Shown here: piece by piece, positions 8,898-17,020 of the stretch
Layout: the number at the start of each line of letters is the position of its first letter
Numbering within the stretch: the stretch's first letter is position 1
From: Lentzea californiensis
GTDB lineage: Bacteria; Actinomycetota; Actinomycetes; Mycobacteriales; Pseudonocardiaceae
Direction of reading: 5' to 3'
NCBI RefSeq assembly: GCF_024648825.1
Contig: NZ_JANBBE010000018.1
Span: forward strand, 62,001-126,000
DNA length: 64,000 bases
Notes under the pieces: generated by a model
What the model was told of the DNA's origin: nothing
Database searches by the model: none
Seen by the model: only the letters and a program-made list of their open reading frames with translations
Translations under genes and position numbers: made by a program

Positions 8898-11276
8898 TCA
8901 GCGCCAGAACCTCCTGCGCCGCTCCGGCTCGGCCGGCGTCCCGTCCGCGACGAACTCCCGCAGCACCTCCAGCGTCCGCGCCCACAGCTTCTCGACGTCA
9001 CCGCCGGCCGTGATCTCCGCGAACAGGCCGCGCATCGGCTCGTAGGCCGGGCCGGTGCGGCCGGCGAGGAGGATGCCGAGCCTGCTGGCCAGGTCGGCGA
9101 GCAGGTCGCGGCGTTCCCACGACGGCAGGGACGCGTCCGCCTCCAGGCGCTGGATCTCCAGCGTCACGACCTCGCGCAGGTCCGCCGGGTCGACGGCCGG
9201 AGGTACCGGCATCGATCCGGGCGGCGGAACCGGCATCGATCCGGGCGGGGAAACCGGCGCCCCCTCGGGCGTGACCGACCGGCCGCGCGAACGAGAGCGC
9301 ACCGCCCGCGGCGCGGAGGGAGGCGGTGGTACCGCGCCCCCGAAGGCGGCGGGCGCGGCGGCGAACGGCGCCGGAGCAGCGGCGAACGCGGGCGCACCGC
9401 CGGCGAACATCGGCATCGGGCTCCCCGGAGCCTGCATCTCCCAGCCCGCGGGCTGTTCGACCGGCTGCACCACCCGGTGCACCGTCCCGTCGGACACGAC
9501 CCGCTCGTCCACCGCCACGAACGCGGTGAAGCGGCACAGCACGCCGAACCGCAGCGAGGTCTCCACGATCGACGACTCCAGCGTCCGGTCGCCGGCCGCG
9601 TAGCGGTCCTCCAGGTCACGCAGCGCGGCGCGGGCCCACTGCGACCGGACGGCCGGCGAGGTGTGCTGCCGCACCGCCACCGTCTCCTGCCAGTCGCCGC
9701 CGTCCCGGGTCCGGCCGCGCACCGCGTAGGAGTCGGGCGCGGCGCCGCGGTACCGGCCGAAGGCGACCAGCGGCACGCCCGGATAGATCGCGGTGGGCGG
9801 CCGCGGCAGGTCCGATCCCGGCGACACCACGACGTCGGTGACGACCGGCGCGCCGATCCGCCGCTGGATGTGCGTCATCGCCTCGTCGAGCCGGTCCTCG
9901 CTCTCGACGAGTTCGCACCGGCCCGCCCCGGCGGTGGCCAGCCTTCCGAGGAAGCCCGCGTTGACGGCGGTGTCGATGCCGACGGCGTGGATCCGCGTCC
10001 GGTTGATCATCGGAGCGATGTCGCGCAACATCTGGTCCTCGTTGCCGACCTGGCCGTCCGTCACCAGCACGAGGACCGGGGCGCGCTCCGGGCCCGCGCC
10101 GGCGAGCAGGGTCAGGCCCTGGCGCAGCGGCTCGTACATCTCGGTGCCGCCGCGCGCCTGCATGGCCGCCAGGTGTTCGACGGCGCGGAAGCGGTGGCGG
10201 TCGGTGGCCGTGACGAGTCCGGAGCCGAGCGTGTCCGGCCGTTCCACCTGGTGGTCGAAGGTGATCACGGAGAACGTGTCGTCCGCGGTCAGCGTGTCGA
10301 CGATGCGGGCCGCCGCACGGCGGGCCGCGACCATCTTCCAGCCCGACATGCTGCCGGACCGGTCGAGCAGCAGCACCACGTCACGAGGACGGACCGGGGC
10401 CTCGGACTCGGGCGGCAGCACCGTCAGCTGGTAGGTGCCCTCGCCGCTGTCGTCCTCGTCGGGCACGCACACGACCGCGGAGCTGTTCCCGCTGTACGCC
10501 AGGCGGAGCACGAAGTCGCGGTCGACCCGTTCGCCCGGCGAGACCGACACGGTGTTCCCCTCGGCGACCACGGTGTGCAGGCTCGACCGCACCTCGCCGA
10601 GCTCCAGCCCGGCGGGGTCGATCTCGACGTCGATGCCGAGCCGCACGGGGTTCGGGAAGCCCGGCAGCAGCACAGGCGGCGAGATCCGCGAGGCGTCCGG
10701 CACCACGTCCGTGTCCTGGGCGTGCCCGTCACCGACGGACGGCCCGGGCAGCGGCGAGCCCGGCACGTAGCGAGGCGCCACGACGAGCGGGAACCGGAAC
10801 GTGGCCGCGCCGTCCTCGAACACCAGCGGCCCCACCAGGGTCAGCTCGACGGTCACCCGTTCACCGGCGGGGATGTTGCCCACGCGCATGGTGAAGACGT
10901 CCGGGCGTTCTTCCTCCACGATGGACGCTCTCTTGCCCGCCGCGATCGCGTCGTCGTACGTCTGACGGGCCTGCGCGCGTTCCTGCAGGTCGGCCTCCAC
11001 CGTGCGGTCGCCGGCGGTCATCTTCATGCCGGTGACGGCGGCGCGGTCCGGCAGCGGGAACACGTAGGTCGCTTCGAGAGCGGTGTCGTGGGTGTTCACG
11101 AACCCGGTCGTCAAGACCACGCGGCCGACGAGACCGGTGATGCAGGCCCGCACGCCGAGCCGCTCCAGCGGCAGGTTGCCGCGTTCGGTGCGCAGCGCGC
11201 CCAGGCCCGCGTCCTCGGTCGTCCGGCCGATGCGGTCGGCTTCGGCGGCCTTCATCGGGGCGACGGAGATGGTCAT
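8898..11276 (-). CDS. VIT and von Willebrand A domain protein
   Basis: A 792-residue protein like the inter-alpha-trypsin-inhibitor heavy-chain family. The VIT domain spans about residues 30-160, with TYVFPLPDRAAVTGM and ERPDVFTMRVGNI. The vWA domain begins near residue 300 with LLLDRSGSMSGWK, an intact DxSxS MIDAS metal site, and continues with VLVTDGQVGNE. A proline/alanine-rich stretch of about 100 residues follows, then a helical C-terminus. No signal peptide is evident. The gene starts 4 nt inside the MerR gene (ATGA overlap). Bacterial VIT/vWA proteins are poorly characterised; binding of partners or scaffolding is inference. Confidence 0.85.
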   Translation of the reverse strand: MTISVAPMKAAEADRIGRTTEDAGLGALRTERGNLPLERLGVRACITGLVGRVVLTTGFVNTHDTALEATYVFPLPDRAAVTGMKMTAGDRTVEADLQERAQARQTYDDAIAAGKRASIVEEERPDVFTMRVGNIPAGERVTVELTLVGPLVFEDGAATFRFPLVVAPRYVPGSPLPGPSVGDGHAQDTDVVPDASRISPPVLLPGFPNPVRLGIDVEIDPAGLELGEVRSSLHTVVAEGNTVSVSPGERVDRDFVLRLAYSGNSSAVVCVPDEDDSGEGTYQLTVLPPESEAPVRPRDVVLLLDRSGSMSGWKMVAARRAAARIVDTLTADDTFSVITFDHQVERPDTLGSGLVTATDRHRFRAVEHLAAMQARGGTEMYEPLRQGLTLLAGAGPERAPVLVLVTDGQVGNEDQMLRDIAPMINRTRIHAVGIDTAVNAGFLGRLATAGAGRCELVESEDRLDEAMTHIQRRIGAPVVTDVVVSPGSDLPRPPTAIYPGVPLVAFGRYRGAAPDSYAVRGRTRDGGDWQETVAVRQHTSPAVRSQWARAALRDLEDRYAAGDRTLESSIVETSLRFGVLCRFTAFVAVDERVVSDGTVHRVVQPVEQPAGWEMQAPGSPMPMFAGGAPAFAAAPAPFAAAPAAFGGAVPPPPSAPRAVRSRSRGRSVTPEGAPVSPPGSMPVPPPGSMPVPPAVDPADLREVVTLEIQRLEADASLPSWERRDLLADLASRLGILLAGRTGPAYEPMRGLFAEITAGGDVEKLWARTLEVLREFVADGTPAEPERRRRFWR

Positions 11277-11842
11277 GACGGTTCCCTTTCGTTGAGCAGG
11301 CCGCGGGCGGCGAGCAGGTCGAGCAGTGGCCGGGCGGCGGCGGCGATGTCCGCGCGGTCGGCGGCGGTCGGCGTCCCCGGCACCAGGACGACGGCACCTC
11401 CCCCGAGCGCGACGCCGTTCAGCGCGAACGCCTTGGCGGGTGCGGGTGGCGCGGCAGCGGGTTCGGCTGCGGGTTCGGCCCAGAACCTCGGGCGAACGGC
11501 CTCCGGAGGTGGTGCCTCAGCGGTGGAGAGCAGCTGTTCCGGCACGCGGGCGATGGCCGTCAGCGTCGTGTCGGTGGCACCCGCGAGCTCGGCCTGGATG
11601 TCGGCCAGCGTCCTCCCCTGTGACTGCAGTCTTTTCACCGCCACCAGCTGGAGCAGGTGGCGCCTCTCGTACAACGCCGTGCGGCCGCGCATCGCGGACG
11701 GTCTGTCGACCAGCCCCGTCGTCGCGTACCAGCGGACGGCCCGCTTGTCGGGCACGTCGCGGACGCGGCCGTTGGGCGCGCCCGAGTACTCCGCCGTCAA
11801 CGCGGCGGAGACGCGGTCCAGCAACTCGTCGAGCGTCCACAC
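11273..11842 (-). CDS. MerR-family regulator
   Basis: A 189-residue protein from the GTG at 11842. The MerR winged-helix region is RAVRWYATTGLVDRPSAMRG followed by ALYERRHLLQL and a short dimerisation helix. The C-terminal half is alanine/proline-rich with no cysteine pair, so a metal sensor is unlikely. An open frame extends 44 codons upstream, but it would run through the promoter; the GTG lies 6 nt after a -10 box and would be leaderless. It overlaps the VIT/vWA gene by 4 nt and probably regulates its own operon. Confidence 0.8.
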   Translation of the reverse strand: MWTLDELLDRVSAALTAEYSGAPNGRVRDVPDKRAVRWYATTGLVDRPSAMRGRTALYERRHLLQLVAVKRLQSQGRTLADIQAELAGATDTTLTAIARVPEQLLSTAEAPPPEAVRPRFWAEPAAEPAAAPPAPAKAFALNGVALGGGAVVLVPGTPTAADRADIAAAARPLLDLLAARGLLNEREPS

Positions 11843-11848
11843 CCCCTG

Positions 11849-11878
11849 ATACTGACACTGCAACCGTGACAGTGTCAA
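11849..11878 (-). promoter_or_regulatory. MerR-type promoter with dyad operator
   Basis: On the minus strand TTGACA (11878-11873) and CAGTAT (11854-11849) are 18 nt apart. A perfect inverted repeat TGACACTG-N9-CAGTGTCA (11853-11860 and 11870-11877) fills the spacer, which is where MerR proteins bind. The predicted start site falls on or next to the GTG start codon. Confidence 0.6.
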
Positions 11879-11976
11879 CGTCTTAATGCTGATGATGTTC
11901 ACGCCGGGTAGCCGGGTAGGGTCCGGCGCGTCCGCGTGCCCCTGCAAGCCACCCCACATGAGGACGGAGAGCACGA

Positions 11977-12969
11977 GTGACCACGGACGAGGTCGGCACC
12001 CTGACCGACCACAGCGCCGAGTTGGCCCGGTTGAAGACGCACAAGGCCAGGATCGAGCACGCGCTGGAGCACTTGCCGCGCGGCCGCACGGTCGAGGACG
12101 TCCGCCGCTGGCTGCACAAGCAGGGCCAGCCGGTGCCCACGCCTTCCCACGCCAGGGTGATCGTGAACGAATGGCGCGCCCGCAACGACATGACCGACAC
12201 GAGCGGTCATGTGCTGCTCACGCCGGAACTGATCGCCGAGCTCGACAAGGCGGAAGTCCCCTCCCCCGCTCCTGAACCACCTGTGGAGCCTGCGGAGCCC
12301 TCGAAGCCCGCCGGGGCCAAGGGCTTCTACGCCGTCGCGCTGATGAGCATCGGTGTCAGCGTCGACACCTCGTGGCGGTTCTTCGAGCAGCGCCTGGGCA
12401 TCACCGACGTCGTGGAGCGGGTCGTCCTGTTCTCCGTGATGGAGGCGGCGCTCGTCGCGTGCGGCTGGGCGATGCGCGGTGGCGTGCGCCAGAACGGCCG
12501 TCCCGGTCCCGCCCGCCTCGTGGCGTGGGCACTGACGGCGTTCGCCGCGTTCGCGGCCTTCAGCCTGTCCGGCCCAGTCGCCGGCACCGCCCGCGTCCTG
12601 CTCGGACCGGTCCTCGGCCTGGTGATGCTGCACCTCGCGCTCGGCATCGAGATCCGTGCCTCACGCCGGCGCACGACCACCTGGGCACGTGTCGGACGGG
12701 AGCTGCGCGAACGCGTGTTGTCGTTGCTGGGCCTGGGTGACGACGGCCGCGACGCCCTCGCGCGCACCCGGGACAAGGCGGCGCTGCGCGCCGCGAAGCT
12801 CGCCATCGCCGGCCCGTGGACGCCGCGCCGGAAAGCCAGGCTGCGCAAGGCACTGCACGCTTCGCACGTCGCGCACGACCCGGTGCAGCGCGACCGGATG
12901 CTGCGCGAGCTCGGGGTGCTCCAGCACGCCGACGAGCTCGCCAAGACCACCCAGCCGTCGCCGTGGTGA
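11977..12969 (+). CDS. DUF2637-like membrane protein
   Basis: 330 residues, GTG start with GGAG upstream. The first 110 residues are charged and helical (LKTHKARIEHALEHL). Four hydrophobic segments follow (about residues 112-225), with GVSVDTSWRFFEQRLGI and ERVVLFSVMEAALVACGWAMR, which match DUF2637 membrane proteins of actinobacterial chromosomes and conjugative elements. The basic C-terminal tail is cytoplasmic. Function is unknown. No conjugation genes are nearby, so here it is probably a chromosomal stand-alone copy. Its stop overlaps the next start. Confidence 0.65.
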   Translation: MTTDEVGTLTDHSAELARLKTHKARIEHALEHLPRGRTVEDVRRWLHKQGQPVPTPSHARVIVNEWRARNDMTDTSGHVLLTPELIAELDKAEVPSPAPEPPVEPAEPSKPAGAKGFYAVALMSIGVSVDTSWRFFEQRLGITDVVERVVLFSVMEAALVACGWAMRGGVRQNGRPGPARLVAWALTAFAAFAAFSLSGPVAGTARVLLGPVLGLVMLHLALGIEIRASRRRTTTWARVGRELRERVLSLLGLGDDGRDALARTRDKAALRAAKLAIAGPWTPRRKARLRKALHASHVAHDPVQRDRMLRELGVLQHADELAKTTQPSPW

Positions 12970-13490
12970 CTCCGGTCCTCATCTCCGACACCGGGCTCGC
13001 CGCCGAGGTCGCCGCCCTGATCAACCGCGTGTACTCCGACGCCGAGAAGGGGATCTGGCTCGAGGGCCAGTCCCGGACGAGCGAGGCCGAGGTGGCGGAG
13101 CTCATCGCCGCCGGGCAGGTCGCGGTGGCCCGGTCGGGCGATCGCGTCGTGGGTTCCGTGCGCGTGCACGAGATCGAGGACGGCGTGGGCGAGTTCGGGA
13201 TGCTGGTCGCCGCGCCGGAGGAGCGCGGCACCGGCATCGGCACCGGCCTCGTGTCGTTCGCCGAGAACTGGGGCCGTGAGCGGGGCTTCGCGCAGATGCA
13301 GCTGGAGCTGCTCGTCCCGCAGACGTGGGAGCACCCGGTGAAGGAGTTCCTCCGGGGCTGGTACACGCGCATCGGCTACCGGCTCGTGCGCAAGGACGAG
13401 CTGGAATCCGCCTACCCGTTCCTGGTGCCCCATCTCGCCTGCCCGTGCGACTTCCTGGTCTTTCGTAAAATCCTCGATCCCAGTAAGTGA
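12966..13490 (+). CDS. GNAT-family acetyltransferase
   Basis: 174 residues. Open frame exists further upstream, but the GTG at 12966 overlaps the preceding stop as GTGA and gives a typical GNAT N-terminus. The acetyl-CoA loop appears as FGMLVAAPEERGTGIGTGLVSFAE, near residue 80, followed by LELLVPQ and a C-terminal W-Y-x-R-x-G-Y strand. It should transfer an acetyl group to a small molecule or protein amine. The substrate is unknown. Confidence 0.8.
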   Translation: MTPVLISDTGLAAEVAALINRVYSDAEKGIWLEGQSRTSEAEVAELIAAGQVAVARSGDRVVGSVRVHEIEDGVGEFGMLVAAPEERGTGIGTGLVSFAENWGRERGFAQMQLELLVPQTWEHPVKEFLRGWYTRIGYRLVRKDELESAYPFLVPHLACPCDFLVFRKILDPSK

Positions 13491-13560
13491 ACTCTCAACC
13501 GGTTTGGCCGGGGCGCGAGGTAGCGTCCGCCTCTCAAAGCCGAGTTAGAGGAGACGAACC

Positions 13561-14700
13561 GTGCGTCGTCGTATGCGTGGCACCGCCGTGGCCGCGATCG
13601 CGCTGACCAGCCTCATGGCGGTGAGCGCCTGTGCGAAGGACTCCGGTGGTGGCACCACGCCCGCCGCGTCGGGCAGTGGCTGCGAGTTCTCGGCGCCGCC
13701 CACCGCGCCCGCCACGTCGAGCACCAGCGCCGCCGGCGACAAGAAGGTCGACGGCAGCGCGTTGAAGATCGGCCTGGCCTACGACATCGGCGGCCGCGGC
13801 GACGCGTCGTTCAACGACCTGGCCGCCGCCGGGTTCGACAAGGCCATCGCGGACATGGGCGTGAAGAAGGAGAACACCCGCGAGCTGTCCGCGGCGCCGA
13901 ACGAGGACGAGTCCGCGAAGCAGACCCGCCTGCGCCAGCTCGCGTCCGAGGGCTTCAACCCGATCGTCGGCGTCGGCTTCGCCTACACCGAGTCGCTCAA
14001 GGTGGTCGCGCCGGAGTTCCCGAACGTCAAGTTCGGCCTGGTCGACTCCGCTGTGGACGGTGTGGCGAACGTGACGCCGCTCGTCTTCGCCGAGCAGGAG
14101 GGCGCGTTCCTCGCGGGCGTCGTCGCCGCGTACCAGAGCAAGAAGTGCCACGTGGGCTTCGTCGGCGGCGTGGACATCCCGCTGATCCAGAAGTTCGAGG
14201 CGGGCTTCAACCAGGGCGCGAAGACCGCCGCGCCGAAGGTCTCGATCGACAAGAAGTACATCACCCCGGCCGGCGACTTCACCGGTTTCCAGGACCCGCC
14301 CAAGGGCCAGGAGGCGGCGAAGGGCCTGATCGACAAGGGCGCCGACGTCGTCTACCCGGCGGCGGGCGCGTCCGGCATCGGCGTGTTCGCGGCGGTGAAG
14401 GAGGCGGGCGTGCTGGCGATCGGCTGCGACGCCGACCAGTACAACCAGCCCGCGCTCGCGGCCAACCGCGACGTCATCGTGGCCTCCAGCCTCAAGCGCG
14501 TGAACGTCGCCGTCTACGACTTCTTCCACGCCGCCGCGGCGAACGACCTCGCGTCACTGCCGAAGATCTTCGACCTGAAGTCGGACGGCATGGGCTACGC
14601 GACGTCGGGCGGCAAGATCGATGCGAAGCTGCAGGGCATCCTCGAGGGCTACAAGGCCCAGATCGTCGAGGGCAAGATCAAGGTCGCGGACGCGGTGTAG
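13561..14700 (+). CDS. BMP-family substrate-binding lipoprotein
   Basis: 379 residues. The N-terminus has a basic region, a hydrophobic stretch and a lipobox LMAVSAC, so it is a lipoprotein on the outer face of the membrane. The mature protein matches the PnrA/BmpA family (KIGLAYDIGGRGDASFNDLAAAG, GFVGGVDIPLIQKFEAGF), periplasmic-binding folds that usually deliver nucleosides to an ABC transporter. No permease or ATPase gene is adjacent, so the partner must be elsewhere. The GTG start has a GAGGAG site, and TAGCGT at 13524 is a plausible -10 box. Confidence 0.88.
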   Translation: MRRRMRGTAVAAIALTSLMAVSACAKDSGGGTTPAASGSGCEFSAPPTAPATSSTSAAGDKKVDGSALKIGLAYDIGGRGDASFNDLAAAGFDKAIADMGVKKENTRELSAAPNEDESAKQTRLRQLASEGFNPIVGVGFAYTESLKVVAPEFPNVKFGLVDSAVDGVANVTPLVFAEQEGAFLAGVVAAYQSKKCHVGFVGGVDIPLIQKFEAGFNQGAKTAAPKVSIDKKYITPAGDFTGFQDPPKGQEAAKGLIDKGADVVYPAAGASGIGVFAAVKEAGVLAIGCDADQYNQPALAANRDVIVASSLKRVNVAVYDFFHAAAANDLASLPKIFDLKSDGMGYATSGGKIDAKLQGILEGYKAQIVEGKIKVADAV

Positions 14701-14723
14701 CGGCCGAACGGGCGAACCGCCGG

Positions 14724-14758
14724 GCACGAAGATCAGCTCTATAGGTTGATCTTCGTGC
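14724..14758. promoter_or_regulatory. Perfect 12-bp hairpin covering the channel gene start
   Basis: GCACGAAGATCA (14724-14735) pairs perfectly with TGATCTTCGTGC (14747-14758), loop 11 nt. It lies 24 nt after the BMP gene stop and could be its terminator. Its 3' arm contains the GTG start of the next gene, and the loop contains the -10 box TAGGTT, so it may also be an operator. Confidence 0.6.
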
Positions 14759-15552
14759 TTTCCCGTGGCGGGCTGCGCGTCGTGGTCGACGCCCCGTGGT
14801 TCAACAAGGTGATCACCGCGGTGATCCTGGTCAACGCCGTCACGCTCGGTGCGGAGACCTCGCCGGAGCTGCTCGCGTCCTACGGCGACGCCCTGCACGT
14901 GGTCGACCGGCTGGCGCTGGCGGCGTTCGTGGTCGAGCTGCTGCTGCGGTTCGGCGCGTACGGCAAGAGCTTCTTCCGCGATCCGTGGAACTGGTTCGAC
15001 ACCGTGGTCGTCGCCATCACCTTGCTGCCGGCGGCGACGGGTGCTTTCTCGGTGCTGCGGGCCCTGCGGGTCTTGCGGGTGCTGCGGCTCGTGTCCGTCG
15101 TGCCGAGCATGCGGCGGGTCGTGTCCGCGTTGCTGACCGCGTTGCCGGGCATGGCGTCCATCACCGCGTTGCTGGCGTTGGTGCTCTACGTGTCGGCCGT
15201 CATCGCGACGAAGCTGTTCGGAACCGTCGCGCCGGAGTACTTCGGGGACCTCGGCGACTCGCTGTTCACCCTGTTCCAGGTGATGACCGGCGAGGCGTGG
15301 TCGGAGGTCGCGCGGCAGGTCATGGAGGAGAAGCCGTTCGCGTGGATCTTCTTCGTCGGCTACCTCGTCGTCACCTCGTTCACGGTGCTCAACCTGTTCA
15401 TCGCGGTCGCGGTGACCGCGATGCAGAGCCAGATGACCGAGGAGCACGCCGAACACGACCGCGAGGAGATGGCGGCGACGATGGAGGTCCTGGCCGAGGT
15501 CCGCCGCCTCCGGGCCGACGTCGAGGCGCTGCGCGGCAAGGCGCAGGTCTGA
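14755..15552 (+). CDS. Voltage-gated cation channel of the bacterial Nav type
   Basis: 265 residues, six transmembrane segments in a single subunit that would form a homotetramer. S4 is arginine-rich with the three-residue spacing of voltage sensors (LRALRVLRVLRLVSVVPSMRR, about residues 100-120). The pore loop contains FQVMTGEAWSEV, the counterpart of TLESWSM in NavAb; here Leu is Gly and an extra Glu lies four residues after the filter Glu. A cytoplasmic coiled tail (EEHAEHDREEMAATMEVLAEVRRL) matches the C-terminal bundle of this family. GTG 14755 is chosen because TAGGTT lies 7 nt before it; TTG 14746 is an alternative. Confidence 0.85.
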   Translation: MLSRGGLRVVVDAPWFNKVITAVILVNAVTLGAETSPELLASYGDALHVVDRLALAAFVVELLLRFGAYGKSFFRDPWNWFDTVVVAITLLPAATGAFSVLRALRVLRVLRLVSVVPSMRRVVSALLTALPGMASITALLALVLYVSAVIATKLFGTVAPEYFGDLGDSLFTLFQVMTGEAWSEVARQVMEEKPFAWIFFVGYLVVTSFTVLNLFIAVAVTAMQSQMTEEHAEHDREEMAATMEVLAEVRRLRADVEALRGKAQV

Positions 15553-15671
15553 GCCGGGAAAGATCACCCGACCAGACCAGCGGTGGTACTCACCGTGTCC
15601 TTTCAGGACAGTCCCGCACCACAACAGGTGGTTTACGACCCCTGCGCCACTTCCCCGCACCGGAACGGGTA

Positions 15672-15698
15672 CCTCGCTCACAGGACTTCCGAGCGAGG
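15672..15698 (+). promoter_or_regulatory. Leader hairpin overlapping the ribosome-binding site
   Basis: CCTCGCT (15672-15678) can pair with AGCGAGG (15692-15698), which includes part of the GAGGAGGGG Shine-Dalgarno sequence of the following gene. A second small hairpin, GTCCT-TTC-AGGAC, lies near 15597-15609. Together they suggest a structured leader of the secreted glycosidase mRNA. The rest of 15553-15705 shows nothing more. Confidence 0.35.
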
Positions 15699-15705
15699 AG
15701 GGGCG

Positions 15706-17019
15706 ATGCTTGAGAAAACAGGCAGGCTGCCGAAGGTTCTGCTGGCGTTCCTCCTCATCGGACTCGCCGCGCCCGTGGCCGAGGCGGGTGAAGGAGCCCC
15801 TGTCGGCCGCACCCAGTCCTTCTGGCTGCACCTCAACAGCACCCCGGTGTCCGACGCCACGATCGAGATCGAGGCCAAACGCCGTGCGCACATCGTGCTC
15901 AACGCCTGGGAAGGCGACCTGCTGAAGAAGCTCAAGGCGGTGAACCCCAAGGTCAAGGTGTACGTCTACAAGGACCTCTCCTCCACCCGCTCCTACGCGT
16001 GCAAGCGGGGCAAGGACGACGAGCACCTGCCCGCCGGACTGGGGTACTGCGATGTCCGGAAGAACCACCCGGAGTGGTTCCTGGAGGATTCCCGCGGCAA
16101 CGAACTCTCCTACTCCGGCTACGAAGGCCATTGGCAGATGGACATCGGGAATCCCGAGTACCGCAAGGCCTGGGTGAACAACGTCGTCGCCACTTCCAAG
16201 TCCACCGGGTTCGACGGCGTGTTCGTCGACAACGCCCTCTACACCTGCGACGCCTACCACCCCGGCGTGTGCCCGGCGAAGTACCCGGACAACGCGTCGT
16301 TCCAGGCGGCCTACAAGGGCATGCTCGCCGAGATGAGGTGCGGCTTCGCGGCCGCGGGCCTGCTCTCGGTCGGGAACCTGACCAACGCACGGCTGCAGGC
16401 GGGTGGGTGGGACGCGTACGGCGCCTATCTCGACGGCGCGTTCGACGAGTGGTGGCTGGCGTTCTCCAGCGCCCGGCTCCTCGAGGACTACCCGGAGGGG
16501 TGGCGCCGGCAGGTCGCCGAGATCGCCGTCAACGAGGCGAACAACAAGATGACCTGGGTGCAGCCGCACTTCGACGCGGGCGACTCCAAGGCCTTCCGGT
16601 ACGCGCTGGCCAGCCTGTTCATGACCACCAGCGGGCACGCCGCGATCGCCGAGATCGCGAAGACCGACGGCTACGGGGACCCGACGCCGTGGCACCCCGA
16701 GTACGACTGGCACCTCGGGCACCCCGTCGGCGCCTACCGCGCGGTCGCGAGCAAGGTGTTCCGGCGGGACTTCACCTGCGGGTTGGCGCTGGTCAACGCC
16801 AACCCGACCGGAAGCCCGGCGGTCAAGGTGCCGCTGCACCGCGCCTACCAGGACCACGAGGGCAAGACGGTCACCTCGGTGAGCCTGCCGGGCACCACCG
16901 GTGTGCTGCTGCGGGCGAACTGCCCCGCCACGCCATCAGGGTCGCTGCTCCCGCCAGAACTGCTCCCACCAGATCTGCTTCCACCAGACCTGCTCCCACC
17001 ACAATTTCCGCGGCCGTAG
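15706..17019 (+). CDS. Secreted putative glycoside hydrolase (GHL15-like)
   Basis: 437 residues from the ATG preceded by GAGGAGGGG; the frame is open upstream but this start gives a clear signal peptide (KVLLAFLLIGLAAPVAEAG). The mature part resembles the putative glycoside hydrolase family GHL15: an alpha/beta barrel with HIVLNAWEGDLLKKLKA, KVYVYKDLSS, GFDGVFVDNALY and GAFDEWW, where the Asp and Glu residues are likely catalytic. The last 30 residues are a leucine/proline repeat (LLPPELLPPDLLPPDLLPP). It would act on an extracellular polysaccharide; the substrate is unknown. Family assignment rests on motif memory. Confidence 0.7.
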   Translation: MLEKTGRLPKVLLAFLLIGLAAPVAEAGEGAPVGRTQSFWLHLNSTPVSDATIEIEAKRRAHIVLNAWEGDLLKKLKAVNPKVKVYVYKDLSSTRSYACKRGKDDEHLPAGLGYCDVRKNHPEWFLEDSRGNELSYSGYEGHWQMDIGNPEYRKAWVNNVVATSKSTGFDGVFVDNALYTCDAYHPGVCPAKYPDNASFQAAYKGMLAEMRCGFAAAGLLSVGNLTNARLQAGGWDAYGAYLDGAFDEWWLAFSSARLLEDYPEGWRRQVAEIAVNEANNKMTWVQPHFDAGDSKAFRYALASLFMTTSGHAAIAEIAKTDGYGDPTPWHPEYDWHLGHPVGAYRAVASKVFRRDFTCGLALVNANPTGSPAVKVPLHRAYQDHEGKTVTSVSLPGTTGVLLRANCPATPSGSLLPPELLPPDLLPPDLLPPQFPRP

Positions 17020-17020
17020 A

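Noticed and set aside
9477..11849. 790-codon open frame on the plus strand opposite the VIT/vWA gene
   Set aside because: Composition of an antisense shadow; the minus strand encodes intact VIT and vWA motifs.
15560..15571. 12-mer AAGATCACCCGA shared with 49229-49240 near the rpf leader
   Set aside because: Only two occurrences on opposite orientations relative to the genes; could be chance in GC-rich DNA.
15667..15672. GGGTAC upstream of the GHL15-like gene as another SigB promoter
   Set aside because: No GTTT/GNNT-type -35 at 14-16 nt; the box falls inside the leader hairpin.
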